A stretch of DNA of 64,000 bases from Sphingobium baderi (GTDB lineage: Bacteria; Pseudomonadota; Alphaproteobacteria; Sphingomonadales; Sphingomonadaceae). Position 1 is the stretch's first letter. Each line of letters starts with the position of its first letter. A program made the translations under genes and the position numbers. The notes beneath the pieces are model-generated. The model was not told where the DNA came from. It worked only from the letters and a program-made list of their open reading frames with translations, and ran no database searches. The stretch lies in NCBI RefSeq assembly GCF_001456115.1, contig NZ_CP013265.1, positions 62,001-126,000 on the forward strand, written 5' to 3'. Positions 33,154-43,392 of this stretch are shown here, piece after piece.

Positions 33154-34020
33154 ATGCCCCTAGCTGCTTCCCATCGCGCCAAAGCCATTGTCGAAGCCCT
33201 CGGCGGAACGTGGCGCGGGACGCGCGGCGAATGCCGTTGCCCGGCTCATGACGATCATGGCCCCAGCCTGTCAGTGCGCCTGGGCGAACGGGCGATCTTG
33301 TTCCACTGCTTTGCTGGCTGCGATACGCGCGACGTTCTGACTGCCCTGCGCCGGCGCAAACTTCACGATGCGGTGCCGCTCACCATGCCGCGCCCGAAGG
33401 CGATGGCCGACCATCGCGCTCTCGCGCTTCGGCTATGGAAGGCAAGCCAGCCCATAGCCGGCTCGCCAGCGGCCGATTACCTTGCCGCACGCGGTCTTGC
33501 TCCTCCCTATCCGCGTTGTCTGCGCTACAATCCCCGCACCATTGTCGGGGCAGGTGACCAGCGCCGGTTCTTTCCGGCGATGATCGCTGCGGTCGAGAAC
33601 GATCTGGGCGTCGTGGCCGTCCAGCGGACCTGCCTCGATCTCGCTGACATCTTGCACAAGCCCCTGTCAAAGCCGAAGATTGCCCTTGGCCTGCTTGGCA
33701 ACGCGGCCATCCGTCTGGCGCCGGCCGGAGAGGAGCTTGGCCTTGCTGAGGGCATTGAGGACGCCCTTTCGGCAATGGCCTGGTTCGGAACGCCAACCTG
33801 GGCGCTGGGCGGCGTCGAACGCCTTGGACTCGTCGCCATCCCCGAACGGGTCAAACGCATCATCGTCTATGGTGATCGCGGTGCCGCCGCTGCCGCCATG
33901 CTCAAAAAAGCTCGGCCGCATCTCACAGCCCATGGACGCGAACTGGTGCTCCGCCTCCCGGAACGGCACGCGGATTGGAATGATGCTTGGCGTGTCCGCC
34001 GGGCCGCCGAGGCGGCCTGA
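33154..34020 (+). CDS. Toprim-domain primase-like protein
   Basis: About 288 residues. The N-terminal zinc-binding motif (ECRCPAHDDHGPSLSV then FHCFAGCDTRDVL) is that of DnaG/phage-type primases, followed by a toprim domain (ELGLAEGIEDALSAMAWFG then RIIVYGDRG). ATG 33154 preferred over the overlapping TTG. Such proteins are frequent on alphaproteobacterial plasmids and may prime the complementary strand after transfer. In toprim the catalytic Glu is in AEGIEDA and the Asp in YGDRG, a DxD variant. Confidence 0.8.
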   Translation: MPLAASHRAKAIVEALGGTWRGTRGECRCPAHDDHGPSLSVRLGERAILFHCFAGCDTRDVLTALRRRKLHDAVPLTMPRPKAMADHRALALRLWKASQPIAGSPAADYLAARGLAPPYPRCLRYNPRTIVGAGDQRRFFPAMIAAVENDLGVVAVQRTCLDLADILHKPLSKPKIALGLLGNAAIRLAPAGEELGLAEGIEDALSAMAWFGTPTWALGGVERLGLVAIPERVKRIIVYGDRGAAAAAMLKKARPHLTAHGRELVLRLPERHADWNDAWRVRRAAEAA

Positions 34021-34032
34021 GAGGGGAGGGGG
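34019..34032 (+). promoter_or_regulatory. G-rich leader motif before the strawberry-notch gene
   Basis: GAGAGGGGAGGGGG followed by CCTTC, overlapping the preceding stop region and 54 bases before the ATG at 34087. A hairpin ACCTGGC/GCCAGGT follows between about 34045 and 34065. The motif plus CCTTC is identical to that at 38312. Confidence 0.55.
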
Positions 34033-34086
34033 CCTTCAGGCTGATGACCTGGCGCTGATGCCAGGTGTCAGACCCGGAGATACCCC

Positions 34087-37000
34087 ATGGCCACACAACC
34101 CCTCGCGCTCACGCTGCCGCTCGATGATCCCGCCCGGACCGCTGCTCAAGGCATAGCCGACCGGCTGTCCGAAGGCCGTTCGGTTGCACGTAACGACCTC
34201 CTTGCCGGGATGACCTCCGCCTTCGGTGGCTCGAGCGCGGATGGCTCATGGTCATTGCGCGACGCCTATGATGTGCTCGAACTCGCGCAGATACTCCATC
34301 TGAAGAACACAACACTCCCCGCAGATGCGAATGTGCGGCTCGCCCAGCTGATCGCCATGACGGCGGCGCTTCCGACGCACAGCGTGCGTAGCGAAACGCA
34401 GGTCGCGTTCCAGCAATTCTCGACACCGGCACCGATCGGCTTCCTTGCCGCCAGGGCAGCCGCGATCACGGCACGCGATATCGTGCTCGAGCCCTCGGCC
34501 GGGACCGGGCTCTTGGCCGTACACGGTCATTTTGCCGGCGCTCGCCTTCTCCTCAATGAGATCGATGCCTGGCGCGCGCGTTTGCTGCGTCATGCCCTTC
34601 CCGAGGGCACATTGAGCACGCATGACGGCGAATTGATCGACGACATGCTCGATCCGCAACTGGTGCCGAGCGTCGTGCTCATCAACCCGCCCTTCTCGCG
34701 GAGCCAGGGACGGGGGCGCGACCGCCATGCCGCGCTTCGCCACCTGCGCTCCGCGCTCTTGCGCCTCGCACCAGGCGGGCGCTGCGCCGTTATTCTTCCC
34801 GATCGCATCGAGACAGGGGACGCGGATTGGCTGCACGCCACCGCGGGCGCACATCTCCGGCTGCATCTCGACCTGCCGCCCAATGCCTATGCCAAGCACG
34901 GCACCGGGCAAGCGGTTCAGCTCATTCTCCTCGAAAAGGGCGGGGCAGGGGATTGCGTCCCACGCCAGACCTGTACGACGTTCGGCGCTGCGCTCGCGGC
35001 CATCGATGCGATGGCGACCCCGTGCGCCCCCACGCCGCAACCGATCTCCCGCCCCAGCGGATTGTTCCGGGGCCTCACGCGGCGGACCCGCCCCGTAAGC
35101 TCGCGTGTGGCGGTAACCCTGCCCACGACCCGCGCGGTCGCCTATCACCGTCTCGATGAGCCCGCGCCCGCGGGCGAACCGCAAGGGATTTACCTGCCCT
35201 ATCGGCCGAGCCGTCTGCTGATTGCCGATGCCCGTGAGCACCCAAGCGCGCTGGTCGAATCGCAGGCAATGGGATCGATTGCCGCACCCCCGGTCGCTTA
35301 TGAACCCGTGCTGCCGGCCAGGATCTTGGACGACGGCCTGCTCTCGGACGCGCAGCTCGAAACGCTGATCTACGCTGGCGCGGCGTTCGAGCGTGACCTT
35401 CCGGGCCGGTTCGTATCTAGCGAGGAGGGGCTTTCGCTGTCGCCGGCAGAGGCCGGCAATGCCTATCGGACGGGCTTTTTCCTTGGCGATGGCACGGGCG
35501 CCGGCAAGGGGCGGCAGGTGGCGGGCGTCATCCTCGACCAGTGGTTGCGCGGCAACCGCCGCCACCTCTGGATATCCAAGAGCGAGACGCTGATCGAAGA
35601 CGCGCGGCGCGACTGGTCGGCGCTTGGCGGCTTGCCGCTCGACATCCAGCATCTCAACCAGTGGAAGCTCGGCACCCCGATCGCGCTGGGCGATGGGATC
35701 CTCTTCCTGACCTATGCCACCCTGCGCTCCAACCGCGGTGACAGGGGCACGCGGCTGCGCCAGCTGATCGAATGGATGGGTGAGGATTTCAGCGGCGTCA
35801 TCGTTTTCGACGAGGCGCATGACATGGCCGGGGTGGCCGGTGGAGAGGGCCGGTTCGGCGCCACGAAAGGATCCGAACAGGGCATCGCCGGCGTCCGCCT
35901 CCAAAATCTCGCTCCGCGCGCCCGGATTCTCTACGCTTCGGCGACGGGCGCCTCGGACGTCAACAACCTCGCTTATGCGACACGCCTCGGATTGTGGGGA
36001 CCGCAGACGGCCTTCGCCGACCGGCGGGCCTTCGTGGAATCGCTTCGCCGCGGCGGCATCGCAGCGATGGAGTTGATCGCCCGCGACCTCAAGGCGCAGG
36101 GCCTCTATGCCGCGCGGGCGCTCAGCTTCGCCGGCGTCGAATATGACATCCTCGAGCATCGGCTCAGCGAAGAACAGATCGCCGTCTACAATGCCTATGC
36201 CGATGCCTGGGCGATCATTCACAACAATCTGCAGGCCGCGCTCGCCGCCACGCGCGTCACCGACGGTTTCAGCGGTGCCACCTACAATAGCGGCGCGAAG
36301 GCCGCGGCATTGTCGATCTTCGAATCGACCAAGCAACGCTTCTTCGGCCAGATCCTGCTGTCGATGAAGCTGCCGTCGCTGATCCCGGCGATCGCCGCCG
36401 ATCTCGCGCGCGGCGACTGCGCCGTCGTCCAGCTCGTGTCGACCTCGGAAGCGATGCTCGATCGTGCCCTTGCCGACCTGTCCCCCGAGGAGCGGGCCTG
36501 GCTCGATATCGAGCTGTCCCCGCGCGAATTCCTGGTCGACTATCTGACGGCGACCTTTCCGGTGCGCCAGATGCGCACCTATACCGACGATAGCGGCACG
36601 GTGCGCTCGGAACCGATGATCGACGAGGCCGGGCAGCCGGTGCTGTGCCGGGAAGCGATCGCCATGCGCGACCAGCTCCTCGAGCAACTCTGTGCGCTGC
36701 CGGTGGTCGGCTCGGCGCTCGATCATATCATCGGGCATTTCGGGACGGAGGCAGTGGCCGAGGTGACGGGTCGCAGCCGGCGGATCATCGTCGATGCCGA
36801 GGGCCGTCAGCGGATCGAACGGCGCAGCGCGCGCACGAACCTCGCGGAGACCGACAGCTTCATGCGCGGCGAAAAGCGCATTCTGATCTTTTCCGACGCC
36901 GGCGGCACGGGACGGAGCTATCATGCCAGCCTCGACGCGCTCAATCAGAGGCGCCGCATTCACTATCTCCTCGAGCCCGGTTGGCGTGCTGACGCGGCGA

Positions 37001-38286
37001 TCCAGGGGCTAGGCCGCACGCACCGCACCCACCAAGCCAGTCCACCCCTGTTTCGGCCCGTTTCCACCGATTGCCGCGGCGAACGGCGGTTCATCTCGAC
37101 GATTGCCAGACGCCTCGACAGCCTCGGCGCGCTGACCCGCGGCCAGCGCCAGACCGGTGGACAGGGACTTTTCGATCCCCGTGACAATCTGGAGTCCGAC
37201 TTCGCGCGGGAATCGCTCGACCAGTGGTTTCGCCTGTTGTTCCAGGGAAAGCTCCAATCGGTGCGCTTCGATCAGTTTCAAACGCTCACCGGGCTGAATC
37301 TGGCGGGCGAGGGTGGGGGGCTCACCGAGACCTTGCCCACGATCCAGCGGTGGTTGAACCGCATCCTGGCGCTGCGTATCGACCTGCAGAACGCGATCTT
37401 CGACGAATATCTGGGCTTGATCGAAGCACGGGTGGAAAAGGCCCGCGAGGCCGGCACCCTCGATCTTGGCGTCGAGACGATCGCGGCCGACCGTATTTCG
37501 ATCCTCGACCGCACGGTGATCCGGCGCGATCCCGTGAGCGGCGCCGAAACCGAAATCCTGCGCATCGAAACCGAGGAACGATATCGGCCGCTGCCCCTGG
37601 AACGAGCGCATTGGCTTCTGGCCGACCCGGAAGCGCGCCGATTGATCAACCCGCGTTCCGGCAAGGCCGCCATTTGCCGACCCACGTTCTCGCTGACGGA
37701 CGAAGAGGGACGGACCGTGCGCCGCTACGAGCTGGTGCGGCCGACGCGCACCGAACGGCACCGGCAGGACCTCTTCGCCGAAACACATTGGACCGACGTG
37801 GATCGCGCGAGCTTCGACGAAGCCTGGCAGGCTGAATGCGACGCAATGGCGGCGCAGACACGCACGCAGATCATCTATCTGGTCACCGGCCTGCTGCTCC
37901 CGGTCTGGGGAAAACTGCCCGACGATCATGTCCAGGTCTGGCGGCTGACGAGCGATGACGGCCAGTCGCTTCTCGGGCGCCTTATTCCGGCGCCGCTTGT
38001 GGAACGCATCGCGGGCGCGTTCGGCATCGCGGCCCATGTCGAGATCGACCTTAATGCTCGGGTCGAGCATGTCCGCACCTCGGGTGAAATCATGCCGATC
38101 GGAGCGCTGCGGCTGAAGCGCGCCTTGGTCGCTGGCGACCAACGCCTCGAATTGCTCGACTGGAAGCCCGAGGCGCTGCCGCATCTCAAGGCGGTGGGCT
38201 GCTTCACTGAGATCATCCAGCACCGCACGCGGCTGTTCGTTCCCTCGAGCCGCGCCGTCGAGATCCTGGACGGACTCGCAGGCTGA
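34087..38286 (+). CDS. Strawberry-notch-family helicase fused to a methyltransferase-like domain
   Basis: A 1399-residue protein. N-terminal part: Rossmann methylase motifs LEPSAGTGLLAVHG (about 134) and LINPPFSRSQGR (about 199), the NPPF box of N6-adenine methylases. Middle and C-terminal: helicase of the strawberry-notch/SBNO type with DGTGAGKGRQVAGVI (about 467), VFDEAHDM (about 574) and RILIFSDAGGTGRSYHASL further on. Normal length for these plasmid proteins. It may modify or remodel incoming plasmid DNA, possibly as an anti-restriction function; the exact role is not known to me. Confidence 0.85.
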   Translation: MATQPLALTLPLDDPARTAAQGIADRLSEGRSVARNDLLAGMTSAFGGSSADGSWSLRDAYDVLELAQILHLKNTTLPADANVRLAQLIAMTAALPTHSVRSETQVAFQQFSTPAPIGFLAARAAAITARDIVLEPSAGTGLLAVHGHFAGARLLLNEIDAWRARLLRHALPEGTLSTHDGELIDDMLDPQLVPSVVLINPPFSRSQGRGRDRHAALRHLRSALLRLAPGGRCAVILPDRIETGDADWLHATAGAHLRLHLDLPPNAYAKHGTGQAVQLILLEKGGAGDCVPRQTCTTFGAALAAIDAMATPCAPTPQPISRPSGLFRGLTRRTRPVSSRVAVTLPTTRAVAYHRLDEPAPAGEPQGIYLPYRPSRLLIADAREHPSALVESQAMGSIAAPPVAYEPVLPARILDDGLLSDAQLETLIYAGAAFERDLPGRFVSSEEGLSLSPAEAGNAYRTGFFLGDGTGAGKGRQVAGVILDQWLRGNRRHLWISKSETLIEDARRDWSALGGLPLDIQHLNQWKLGTPIALGDGILFLTYATLRSNRGDRGTRLRQLIEWMGEDFSGVIVFDEAHDMAGVAGGEGRFGATKGSEQGIAGVRLQNLAPRARILYASATGASDVNNLAYATRLGLWGPQTAFADRRAFVESLRRGGIAAMELIARDLKAQGLYAARALSFAGVEYDILEHRLSEEQIAVYNAYADAWAIIHNNLQAALAATRVTDGFSGATYNSGAKAAALSIFESTKQRFFGQILLSMKLPSLIPAIAADLARGDCAVVQLVSTSEAMLDRALADLSPEERAWLDIELSPREFLVDYLTATFPVRQMRTYTDDSGTVRSEPMIDEAGQPVLCREAIAMRDQLLEQLCALPVVGSALDHIIGHFGTEAVAEVTGRSRRIIVDAEGRQRIERRSARTNLAETDSFMRGEKRILIFSDAGGTGRSYHASLDALNQRRRIHYLLEPGWRADAAIQGLGRTHRTHQASPPLFRPVSTDCRGERRFISTIARRLDSLGALTRGQRQTGGQGLFDPRDNLESDFARESLDQWFRLLFQGKLQSVRFDQFQTLTGLNLAGEGGGLTETLPTIQRWLNRILALRIDLQNAIFDEYLGLIEARVEKAREAGTLDLGVETIAADRISILDRTVIRRDPVSGAETEILRIETEERYRPLPLERAHWLLADPEARRLINPRSGKAAICRPTFSLTDEEGRTVRRYELVRPTRTERHRQDLFAETHWTDVDRASFDEAWQAECDAMAAQTRTQIIYLVTGLLLPVWGKLPDDHVQVWRLTSDDGQSLLGRLIPAPLVERIAGAFGIAAHVEIDLNARVEHVRTSGEIMPIGALRLKRALVAGDQRLELLDWKPEALPHLKAVGCFTEIIQHRTRLFVPSSRAVEILDGLAG

Positions 38287-38311
38287 ACAGCGGCCGCGCC
38301 CAGCGACCGAA

Positions 38312-38325
38312 GAGAGGGGAGGGGG
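38312..38325 (+). promoter_or_regulatory. G-rich leader motif before the ParB-like gene
   Basis: GAGAGGGGAGGGGG followed by CCTTCGG, 72 bases before the ATG. The leader also holds a hairpin GCCGAC-GAG-GTCGGC just before the AAGGAG ribosome site. Confidence 0.55.
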
Positions 38326-38397
38326 CCTTCGGCCGGGTGGGCCTGAGTGGCTCAAGCCGGCCGACGAGGTCGGCGCAACCCTCGAAGGAGACAACCG

Positions 38398-40410
38398 ATG
38401 ATCCAGTCCGTGAAGGTCAAGAACCTCTCGCTCTCGAAGGACAATGTCCGCAAATCCAATCGCGATGCCGACCTCGATAGCCTCGCCGACAATATCGCCG
38501 CGCATGGCCTGTTGCAGAATCTCGTGGTCACGCCGCTCAAAAAGGCAGGACATTTCACCGTCAAGGCGGGCGGCCGCCGCTTGCGGGCGCTCCAGCGCCT
38601 GATCGATTCAGGGCGGCTTGCCGGGGACCATGAGGTTCAGGTGCTGGTGCTCGAGGATGATGCCGGATCGGCCGAAGCGAGCCTTGCCGAGAATTTCCAC
38701 CGCGTCGCGATGAACCCGGCGGATGAGTGCTCGGCTTTCAAGCACTTCCTCGACAAGGGCGCGAGTGCCGAGGATGTGGCGAAACGTTTCGGCGTCACGA
38801 CCCGCTTCGTTGAGCAGCGGGTACGGCTTGCCGAACTGGCTCCTCTCGTATTCGCGGCGCTGGCGGCGGGCGAGATCACGCTGGGGGTCGCCCAGGCTTA
38901 TGCCGTCACGCCCGACGTCGATCGCCAGGCGCGCGTGTTCGAGAGCATGAGCCGGTCCTATTATGGCGACAATCCCGACAATATCCGCCGTGCGCTCCTC
39001 AACGGAACGGTCAAGGCGACCGACGCCAAGGCACGGTTCGTCGGCCGCGACGCCTATGTCGGCGCGGGCGGCCGGATCGAGCGCGACCTGTTCGGTGAAG
39101 ATGTGGACGAGAGCTGGATCGACGTGGAGCTCATCGAGCAGCTGGCCGCCCAGAAGCTTGAAGCGGCCGCGGAAGCACTCGCTGCCGAACAGAAGCTGGC
39201 GTTCGTGACGCCGGTTCTCGCGACGCATGTGCCCTATGATATGGAGTGCCAGCTCCACGAATATCATCCGCCGCTGCGCGAATTGAGTGGGGACGAGCAG
39301 GAGCGCGTCGACAGTCTCTCGGATGAGGGCGATGCGCTCATCCGAGAGCTGGAAACTGAACTCGAGGACGGCACGCCCGAGGCCGAGGCGGCTTCGGCGC
39401 GGCTCGCCGACATAGAGCGGGAACTCGATACAATCGAGGCGTCGCGCACGATGGTCGACGATGCGATCAAGGACCAGCTGGGCACCTTCATCTATCTGGC
39501 GCCCGATGGCAGTCCGCGGGTGCACAGCCGCATGTTCAGTGAGCGCGCCATTCGTCAGGCGGGCGAGGACGCAGAACCCGAATCACCGTCCGGCAAGGTC
39601 GCGGCCTCCCGGCTCAGCGCGATGCTGGTTGACGAACTCGCGACCCAGCGCCGGCAGATCCTGGCGGCCCATGTCGCCTCGGATGCCGGGTTCGCGCTCG
39701 ATCTCACGATATTCCTGATGGCGCACCGGACGGTGTTCGCCAGCAGCTATGTCCGGGACCACTCGACGCTGCAGGCGGCCGCCGCGAGCTTCCCGATCGT
39801 CAGCTTCCGCGATGAAGGCAGCGCGGCGAGCAATGTCCTGACCGAACAGCGCCAGGCGCTCGATGTGAGCTGGGCAGGCGGGAACACGCTGTCGTCCCGC
39901 TTCGATGCCTTCCGGCAACTGGATGAACAGGCGCGCGCCGATTGGCTCGCCCATGTCCTGGCGCAGACGCTCGAGCCGACACTCAACGTCGACGATGGCG
40001 GGCGCCGCAACGGCTTCCACGATCATCTCGGACGGCTGCTCGACATTGATGTCGCGCAATGGTGGCGGCCCGATGCCCAGAACTTTTTCGGGCGGGTGAA
40101 GAAGGACGTCATGCTCGAAGCGCTCGACGAGATCGGCGGGCCGGTGCTGCGCGGCCGATACAAGGACGCCAAGAAGGGTGACCTTGCCAATGCCTGCGCT
40201 GCGCTCTGTTCGGGGCAGGGCATCGTTGAGGCCGAAGTCCGGGAAAAGGCGCTCTCCTGGCTGCCGGACGAGATGCGGTTCGGCGCGATCGAAAAGCCCG
40301 AAAGCTTCCGGAGCTATTCCGCTTTCCTCAGCGATGAAGACGACAGCGACGGCGGATCAGGGGAGATCGCCCCCGATGGCGATGCTGGCGACCTCGAACA
40401 GGCCGCCTGA
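38398..40410 (+). CDS. Large ParB/Spo0J-like nuclease-domain protein
   Basis: A 670-residue protein starting at ATG 38398 after AAGGAG. The N-terminal ParB domain (LSKDNVRKSNRDADLDSLAD, VKAGGRRLRALQRL) is followed by an HTH (ASAEDVAKRFGVTTRFVEQR), then an acidic coiled-coil region (LIRELETELEDGTPEAEAAS) and a long C-terminal domain found in plasmid-borne ParB-like proteins. No parA is adjacent, so it is probably not a classical segregation protein; such large ParB-like proteins accompany anti-restriction genes on plasmids. Confidence 0.8.
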   Translation: MIQSVKVKNLSLSKDNVRKSNRDADLDSLADNIAAHGLLQNLVVTPLKKAGHFTVKAGGRRLRALQRLIDSGRLAGDHEVQVLVLEDDAGSAEASLAENFHRVAMNPADECSAFKHFLDKGASAEDVAKRFGVTTRFVEQRVRLAELAPLVFAALAAGEITLGVAQAYAVTPDVDRQARVFESMSRSYYGDNPDNIRRALLNGTVKATDAKARFVGRDAYVGAGGRIERDLFGEDVDESWIDVELIEQLAAQKLEAAAEALAAEQKLAFVTPVLATHVPYDMECQLHEYHPPLRELSGDEQERVDSLSDEGDALIRELETELEDGTPEAEAASARLADIERELDTIEASRTMVDDAIKDQLGTFIYLAPDGSPRVHSRMFSERAIRQAGEDAEPESPSGKVAASRLSAMLVDELATQRRQILAAHVASDAGFALDLTIFLMAHRTVFASSYVRDHSTLQAAAASFPIVSFRDEGSAASNVLTEQRQALDVSWAGGNTLSSRFDAFRQLDEQARADWLAHVLAQTLEPTLNVDDGGRRNGFHDHLGRLLDIDVAQWWRPDAQNFFGRVKKDVMLEALDEIGGPVLRGRYKDAKKGDLANACAALCSGQGIVEAEVREKALSWLPDEMRFGAIEKPESFRSYSAFLSDEDDSDGGSGEIAPDGDAGDLEQAA

Positions 40411-40424
40411 GGCCAACGCCTAAC

Positions 40425-40452
40425 GGCGGGCGGCGCTTTCGTGTCGCCCGCC
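40425..40452 (+). terminator. Hairpin between the ParB-like gene and ardC
   Basis: GGCGGGCG and CGCCCGCC form an 8-bp stem (with further inner pairing possible) 14 bases after the stop. There is no T-run, so it may be a structured leader element of ardC and not a terminator. Confidence 0.4.
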
Positions 40453-40502
40453 GCCCTTCATCGGCGGCGCTGAGACAGCCGCTCTTTCGCGGAGTATCCA
40501 CC

Positions 40503-41125
40503 ATGACCCAATCATCGGGCCGGCCCTCGCCGGCCGAGACCATCACGCGCGCCATCATCGACCGGCTCGAGGCCGGTGTGCGTCCCTGGGTAAGGCCCTG
40601 GCGATCATGCGCCGCGCAAGGGCGCCCTCTGCGGGCCAATGGCGAGCCCTATCGTGGCATGAACACCTTTTGGCTATGGCTGGCTGCCGAGCAGTGTGGC
40701 TATCGGTCGCGCTACTGGATGACCTATCGGCAAGCACAAAGCCTCGGCGGCCAGGTCCGCGCCGGTGAGCAGTCGCAATTTGCGATCTTCTACAAGGCCT
40801 ATTCGAAGAAGGTCGATTCCTACGAACGTCCGGGTGAGCTCGTCGATGAGCAGCGCCGGGTCATGCGGTCCTATGCGGTCTTCAATGCCGACCAGATCGA
40901 CGCACTCCCGGGCGATTTCTATCCCGAAGCCCTCTCCCTCGTCCCGCCGGGCGACCGGCTCGGTCCGCGGGCGGAGCGCTTCGTCGACCGGCTGCCCGCG
41001 CGGCTGCGATGTGGCGGCGATCGTGCTTATTACGATCTGCGCCAGGACGTCATCACCATGCCGCCGATCGAGCAATTCGACACGCGCGCCGCCTGGGCAG
41101 CCACCATCGCGCATGAGGCCGGCCA
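40503..41125 (+). pseudogene. ardC: ArdC anti-restriction protein, 5' part, interrupted by the RIT element
   Basis: Encodes the N-terminal ssDNA-binding domain of ArdC (ETITRAIIDRLEAGVRPWVR, MNTFWLWLAAEQCGYRSRYW, WMTYRQAQSLGGQVRAGEQS) and runs to the metalloprotease box ATIAHEAGH. Right there it meets the inverted repeat of a three-recombinase element and reads into it to a stop at 41183 (NAVIRIMPH...). The 3' part lies at 44497-44797 in the matching phase. ArdC protects incoming DNA from restriction; the interrupted product keeps the ssDNA-binding half but loses the second metal-ligand region. Confidence 0.9.
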
Positions 41126-41153
41126 TAATGCCGTGATCCGGATTATGCCGCAT
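41124..41153 (+). repeat. Left 30-bp terminal inverted repeat of the RIT element
   Basis: Starts CATAATGCCGTGATCCGG and ends ATTATGCCGCAT. Exact reverse complement of 44437-44466. Contains the short unit ATTATGCCG repeated in several places at both ends. Confidence 0.95.
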
Positions 41154-41242
41154 CTGGTCGGCAGCGCGCGGTTGGCAGTATGATCGCGCCAATCCCATTC
41201 GGCATAATCTTCGTCGCTCCAACAACATGGAGCACGACGATC

Positions 41243-42454
41243 ATGCCTGAATATTTGCAGACCAGCATCGAGCCTTATCTGGACTCGTTCGCCGAGAGTT
41301 TTGCGGCGGAGAACTACACGCCCGCCACGATCAATGCCTATCGATTGATCCTGCGGAAAGTGGGCCGCGTGATGGATGCTGAGGGTATCAGTCCTTCGGC
41401 GTTGACGCTCGATATGGCCGAGCAGGTGGGCCGCCAGGTGCCGCGCAAGCATGCGGGCACGGCATGGCCGTATAAGTTGGCCCGTCGCTTCGCGCAGCAT
41501 CTGCTCGATATCGGCGTGACGCAGCCGGTGCCGTTGACCGAGGTGCAGCAGGCGCGCGCGACACTGCTGGCGGACTTCGAGACCTATCTCGTCAAACAGC
41601 GCGGCCTCAGTCCGCGGAGCATCCCCCATACGATAGGCTTCGCGCGCCGCTTCCTCGACTATCGCTTCGGCGAGACGATCATCGATCCGGGCAGCCTGCG
41701 TCCCGCTGACGTGATCGGCTTCATGGAGCATGTGCTGACCAGCGCCCGTCGCGACAAGACGGTCGCCACCCATGTCCGTATCTTCCTTCAATATCTGTTC
41801 GGCTGCGGGGCCACGGCGACCAATCTGGCGCTGAGCGTGCCGAAGACGGCGAAGGTCTGGGGAGCGCGACTGCCGCGCCACCTGTCGCCGGAAGGCGTCG
41901 AGGCGGTGCTGGCTTGCGTGCGCGACAATCCCCGACATGGCGCGCGGGACTATGCGATGCTGCTGCTCATGGCCCGGCTTGGCCTGCGCGCGGCCGAGGT
42001 CATCGCGATCCAGCTCGATGATATCGACTGGCGCTCGGGCGAGCTTACGGTGCGTGGCAAGGGCCAACTGCACGACCGCGTGCCGATCACCGTGGAGGTC
42101 GGCGACGCGCTGAGCCGCTATCTTCGCGAGGAGCGAGGACCGGCGGCTTGCCGCACGATGTTCGTCACCCATCGCGCGCCTCATCGCCCGTTCAAGGATG
42201 GGCAGATCGTCAACGCCATCCTCAAGGATGCCCTCAAGGCGACCGGCCAGAAGCCGGCGACGCCCTATGTGGGATCGCACCTTCTGCGTCATAGCCTTGC
42301 CACCCAGCTCGTGAATACGGGCGCGTCGCTCGACGAGGTGGGCGACGTGCTGCGGCACCGCTCCCGATCATCGACAATGATATATGCCCGGCTCGACATC
42401 GACGGACTGCGATCGGTCGCGCTGCCCTGGCCGGTGGCGGGAGGCGCGCAATGA
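41243..42454 (+). CDS. RIT tyrosine recombinase A
   Basis: About 403 residues from ATG 41243 (MPEYLQTSIEPYLDSFAESF); the upstream in-frame ATG at 41180 lies in the terminal region. Catalytic residues: Arg in MARLGLRAAEVIAIQ, Lys in VRGKGQLHDR, H-x-x-R in HLLRHSLATQL, His in VLRHRSRSS and Tyr in TMIYARLD. First of three recombinases; the next gene overlaps by four bases. Confidence 0.9.
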   Translation: MPEYLQTSIEPYLDSFAESFAAENYTPATINAYRLILRKVGRVMDAEGISPSALTLDMAEQVGRQVPRKHAGTAWPYKLARRFAQHLLDIGVTQPVPLTEVQQARATLLADFETYLVKQRGLSPRSIPHTIGFARRFLDYRFGETIIDPGSLRPADVIGFMEHVLTSARRDKTVATHVRIFLQYLFGCGATATNLALSVPKTAKVWGARLPRHLSPEGVEAVLACVRDNPRHGARDYAMLLLMARLGLRAAEVIAIQLDDIDWRSGELTVRGKGQLHDRVPITVEVGDALSRYLREERGPAACRTMFVTHRAPHRPFKDGQIVNAILKDALKATGQKPATPYVGSHLLRHSLATQLVNTGASLDEVGDVLRHRSRSSTMIYARLDIDGLRSVALPWPVAGGAQ

Positions 42455-43392
42455 GCCTCGCCTCCCAGCTCGACCGCTATCTGAGCGTTCGCCGCAGCCT
42501 CGGCTACGACCTTGGCACCAGCGAGCGCATCTTGCGTCGCTTCACCCGGTTCGCCGACCACGAGGGCGCCGCCCATATCGATACGGCGCTGTTCCTGCGC
42601 TGGCACGCCACGCTGGCCGAAGCCTGCCCATCGACGCGAGCGGCGAGGCTCAGCATCGTGCGGCTGTTCGCGCAGTGGCTGAGCAGCTTCGATCCGGGGC
42701 ACGAACCGCCGCCGCGCGGCCTCTTGCCGGGAGGCTTCCAGCGGTCGCGCCCGCATATCTACACCGATGCCGAGATCGGGTCGATCATCGCAGCGGCCGA
42801 GACGCTGCCATCGATCTACGGCCTGCGCGGGCTGACCTGCTCGACGTTGTTCGGGCTGATCGCGGTCACGGGCCTGAGGATCAACGAGGCGCTCGGGCTT
42901 GATCGTGATGACCTCGATACCGATCATGGCGTGCTGCGCGTCCGGCAAGGCAAGCTCGGCAAAGAGCGGTTGTTGCCGCTCGATCCGAGCGTCGTCGCGA
43001 CGTTGATCGACTATCTTGCCGAACGCGACCGGCTGCTCGGCCATCCGGCCAAGCCGCTGTTCGTCACAGACAAGGGGACGAGGCTCACTGACTGCGCGGC
43101 CCGCTACAACTTCGCGCGGGCTTGCCAGCAGATCGGGCTTCGGACTCCACAGCCATACTGCAAGCATGGCCGGGGGCCGCGCATCCACGACCTTCGCCAC
43201 ACCTTCGCGGTGAAGACGATGATCGGTTGGTATCGCACAGGCAAAGACCCGGCGCGCGAGATGATCCGGCTGACGACCTATCTGGGCCATAGCGATCCCT
43301 CCAACACATACTGGTATCTGGAAGCGGTCCCGGAACTGCTCGATCTGGCGATGGCGCGAGCAACGGCCGATGGCCGGGAGGCAGTCCAATGA
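42451..43392 (+). CDS. RIT tyrosine recombinase B
   Basis: A 313-residue recombinase, ATG overlapping the previous stop by four bases. Catalytic residues: Arg in VTGLRINEALGL, Lys in RQGKLGKERL, H-x-x-R in IHDLRHTFAVKTM, His in YLGHSDPSNTYW and Tyr in the same segment. The three RIT proteins belong to different subfamilies and are thought to act together. Confidence 0.9.
   Translation: MSLASQLDRYLSVRRSLGYDLGTSERILRRFTRFADHEGAAHIDTALFLRWHATLAEACPSTRAARLSIVRLFAQWLSSFDPGHEPPPRGLLPGGFQRSRPHIYTDAEIGSIIAAAETLPSIYGLRGLTCSTLFGLIAVTGLRINEALGLDRDDLDTDHGVLRVRQGKLGKERLLPLDPSVVATLIDYLAERDRLLGHPAKPLFVTDKGTRLTDCAARYNFARACQQIGLRTPQPYCKHGRGPRIHDLRHTFAVKTMIGWYRTGKDPAREMIRLTTYLGHSDPSNTYWYLEAVPELLDLAMARATADGREAVQ

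Noticed and set aside
34252..36963. 903-codon open frame on the minus strand
   Set aside because: It lies antisense to the strawberry-notch/methylase gene, which has clear motifs in order. Long antisense frames are expected in GC-rich coding DNA; the translation shows no domain.
37009..38553. 514-codon minus-strand frame
   Set aside because: Antisense to the 3' end of the same gene and the following leader; no motif, and it spans a gene boundary.
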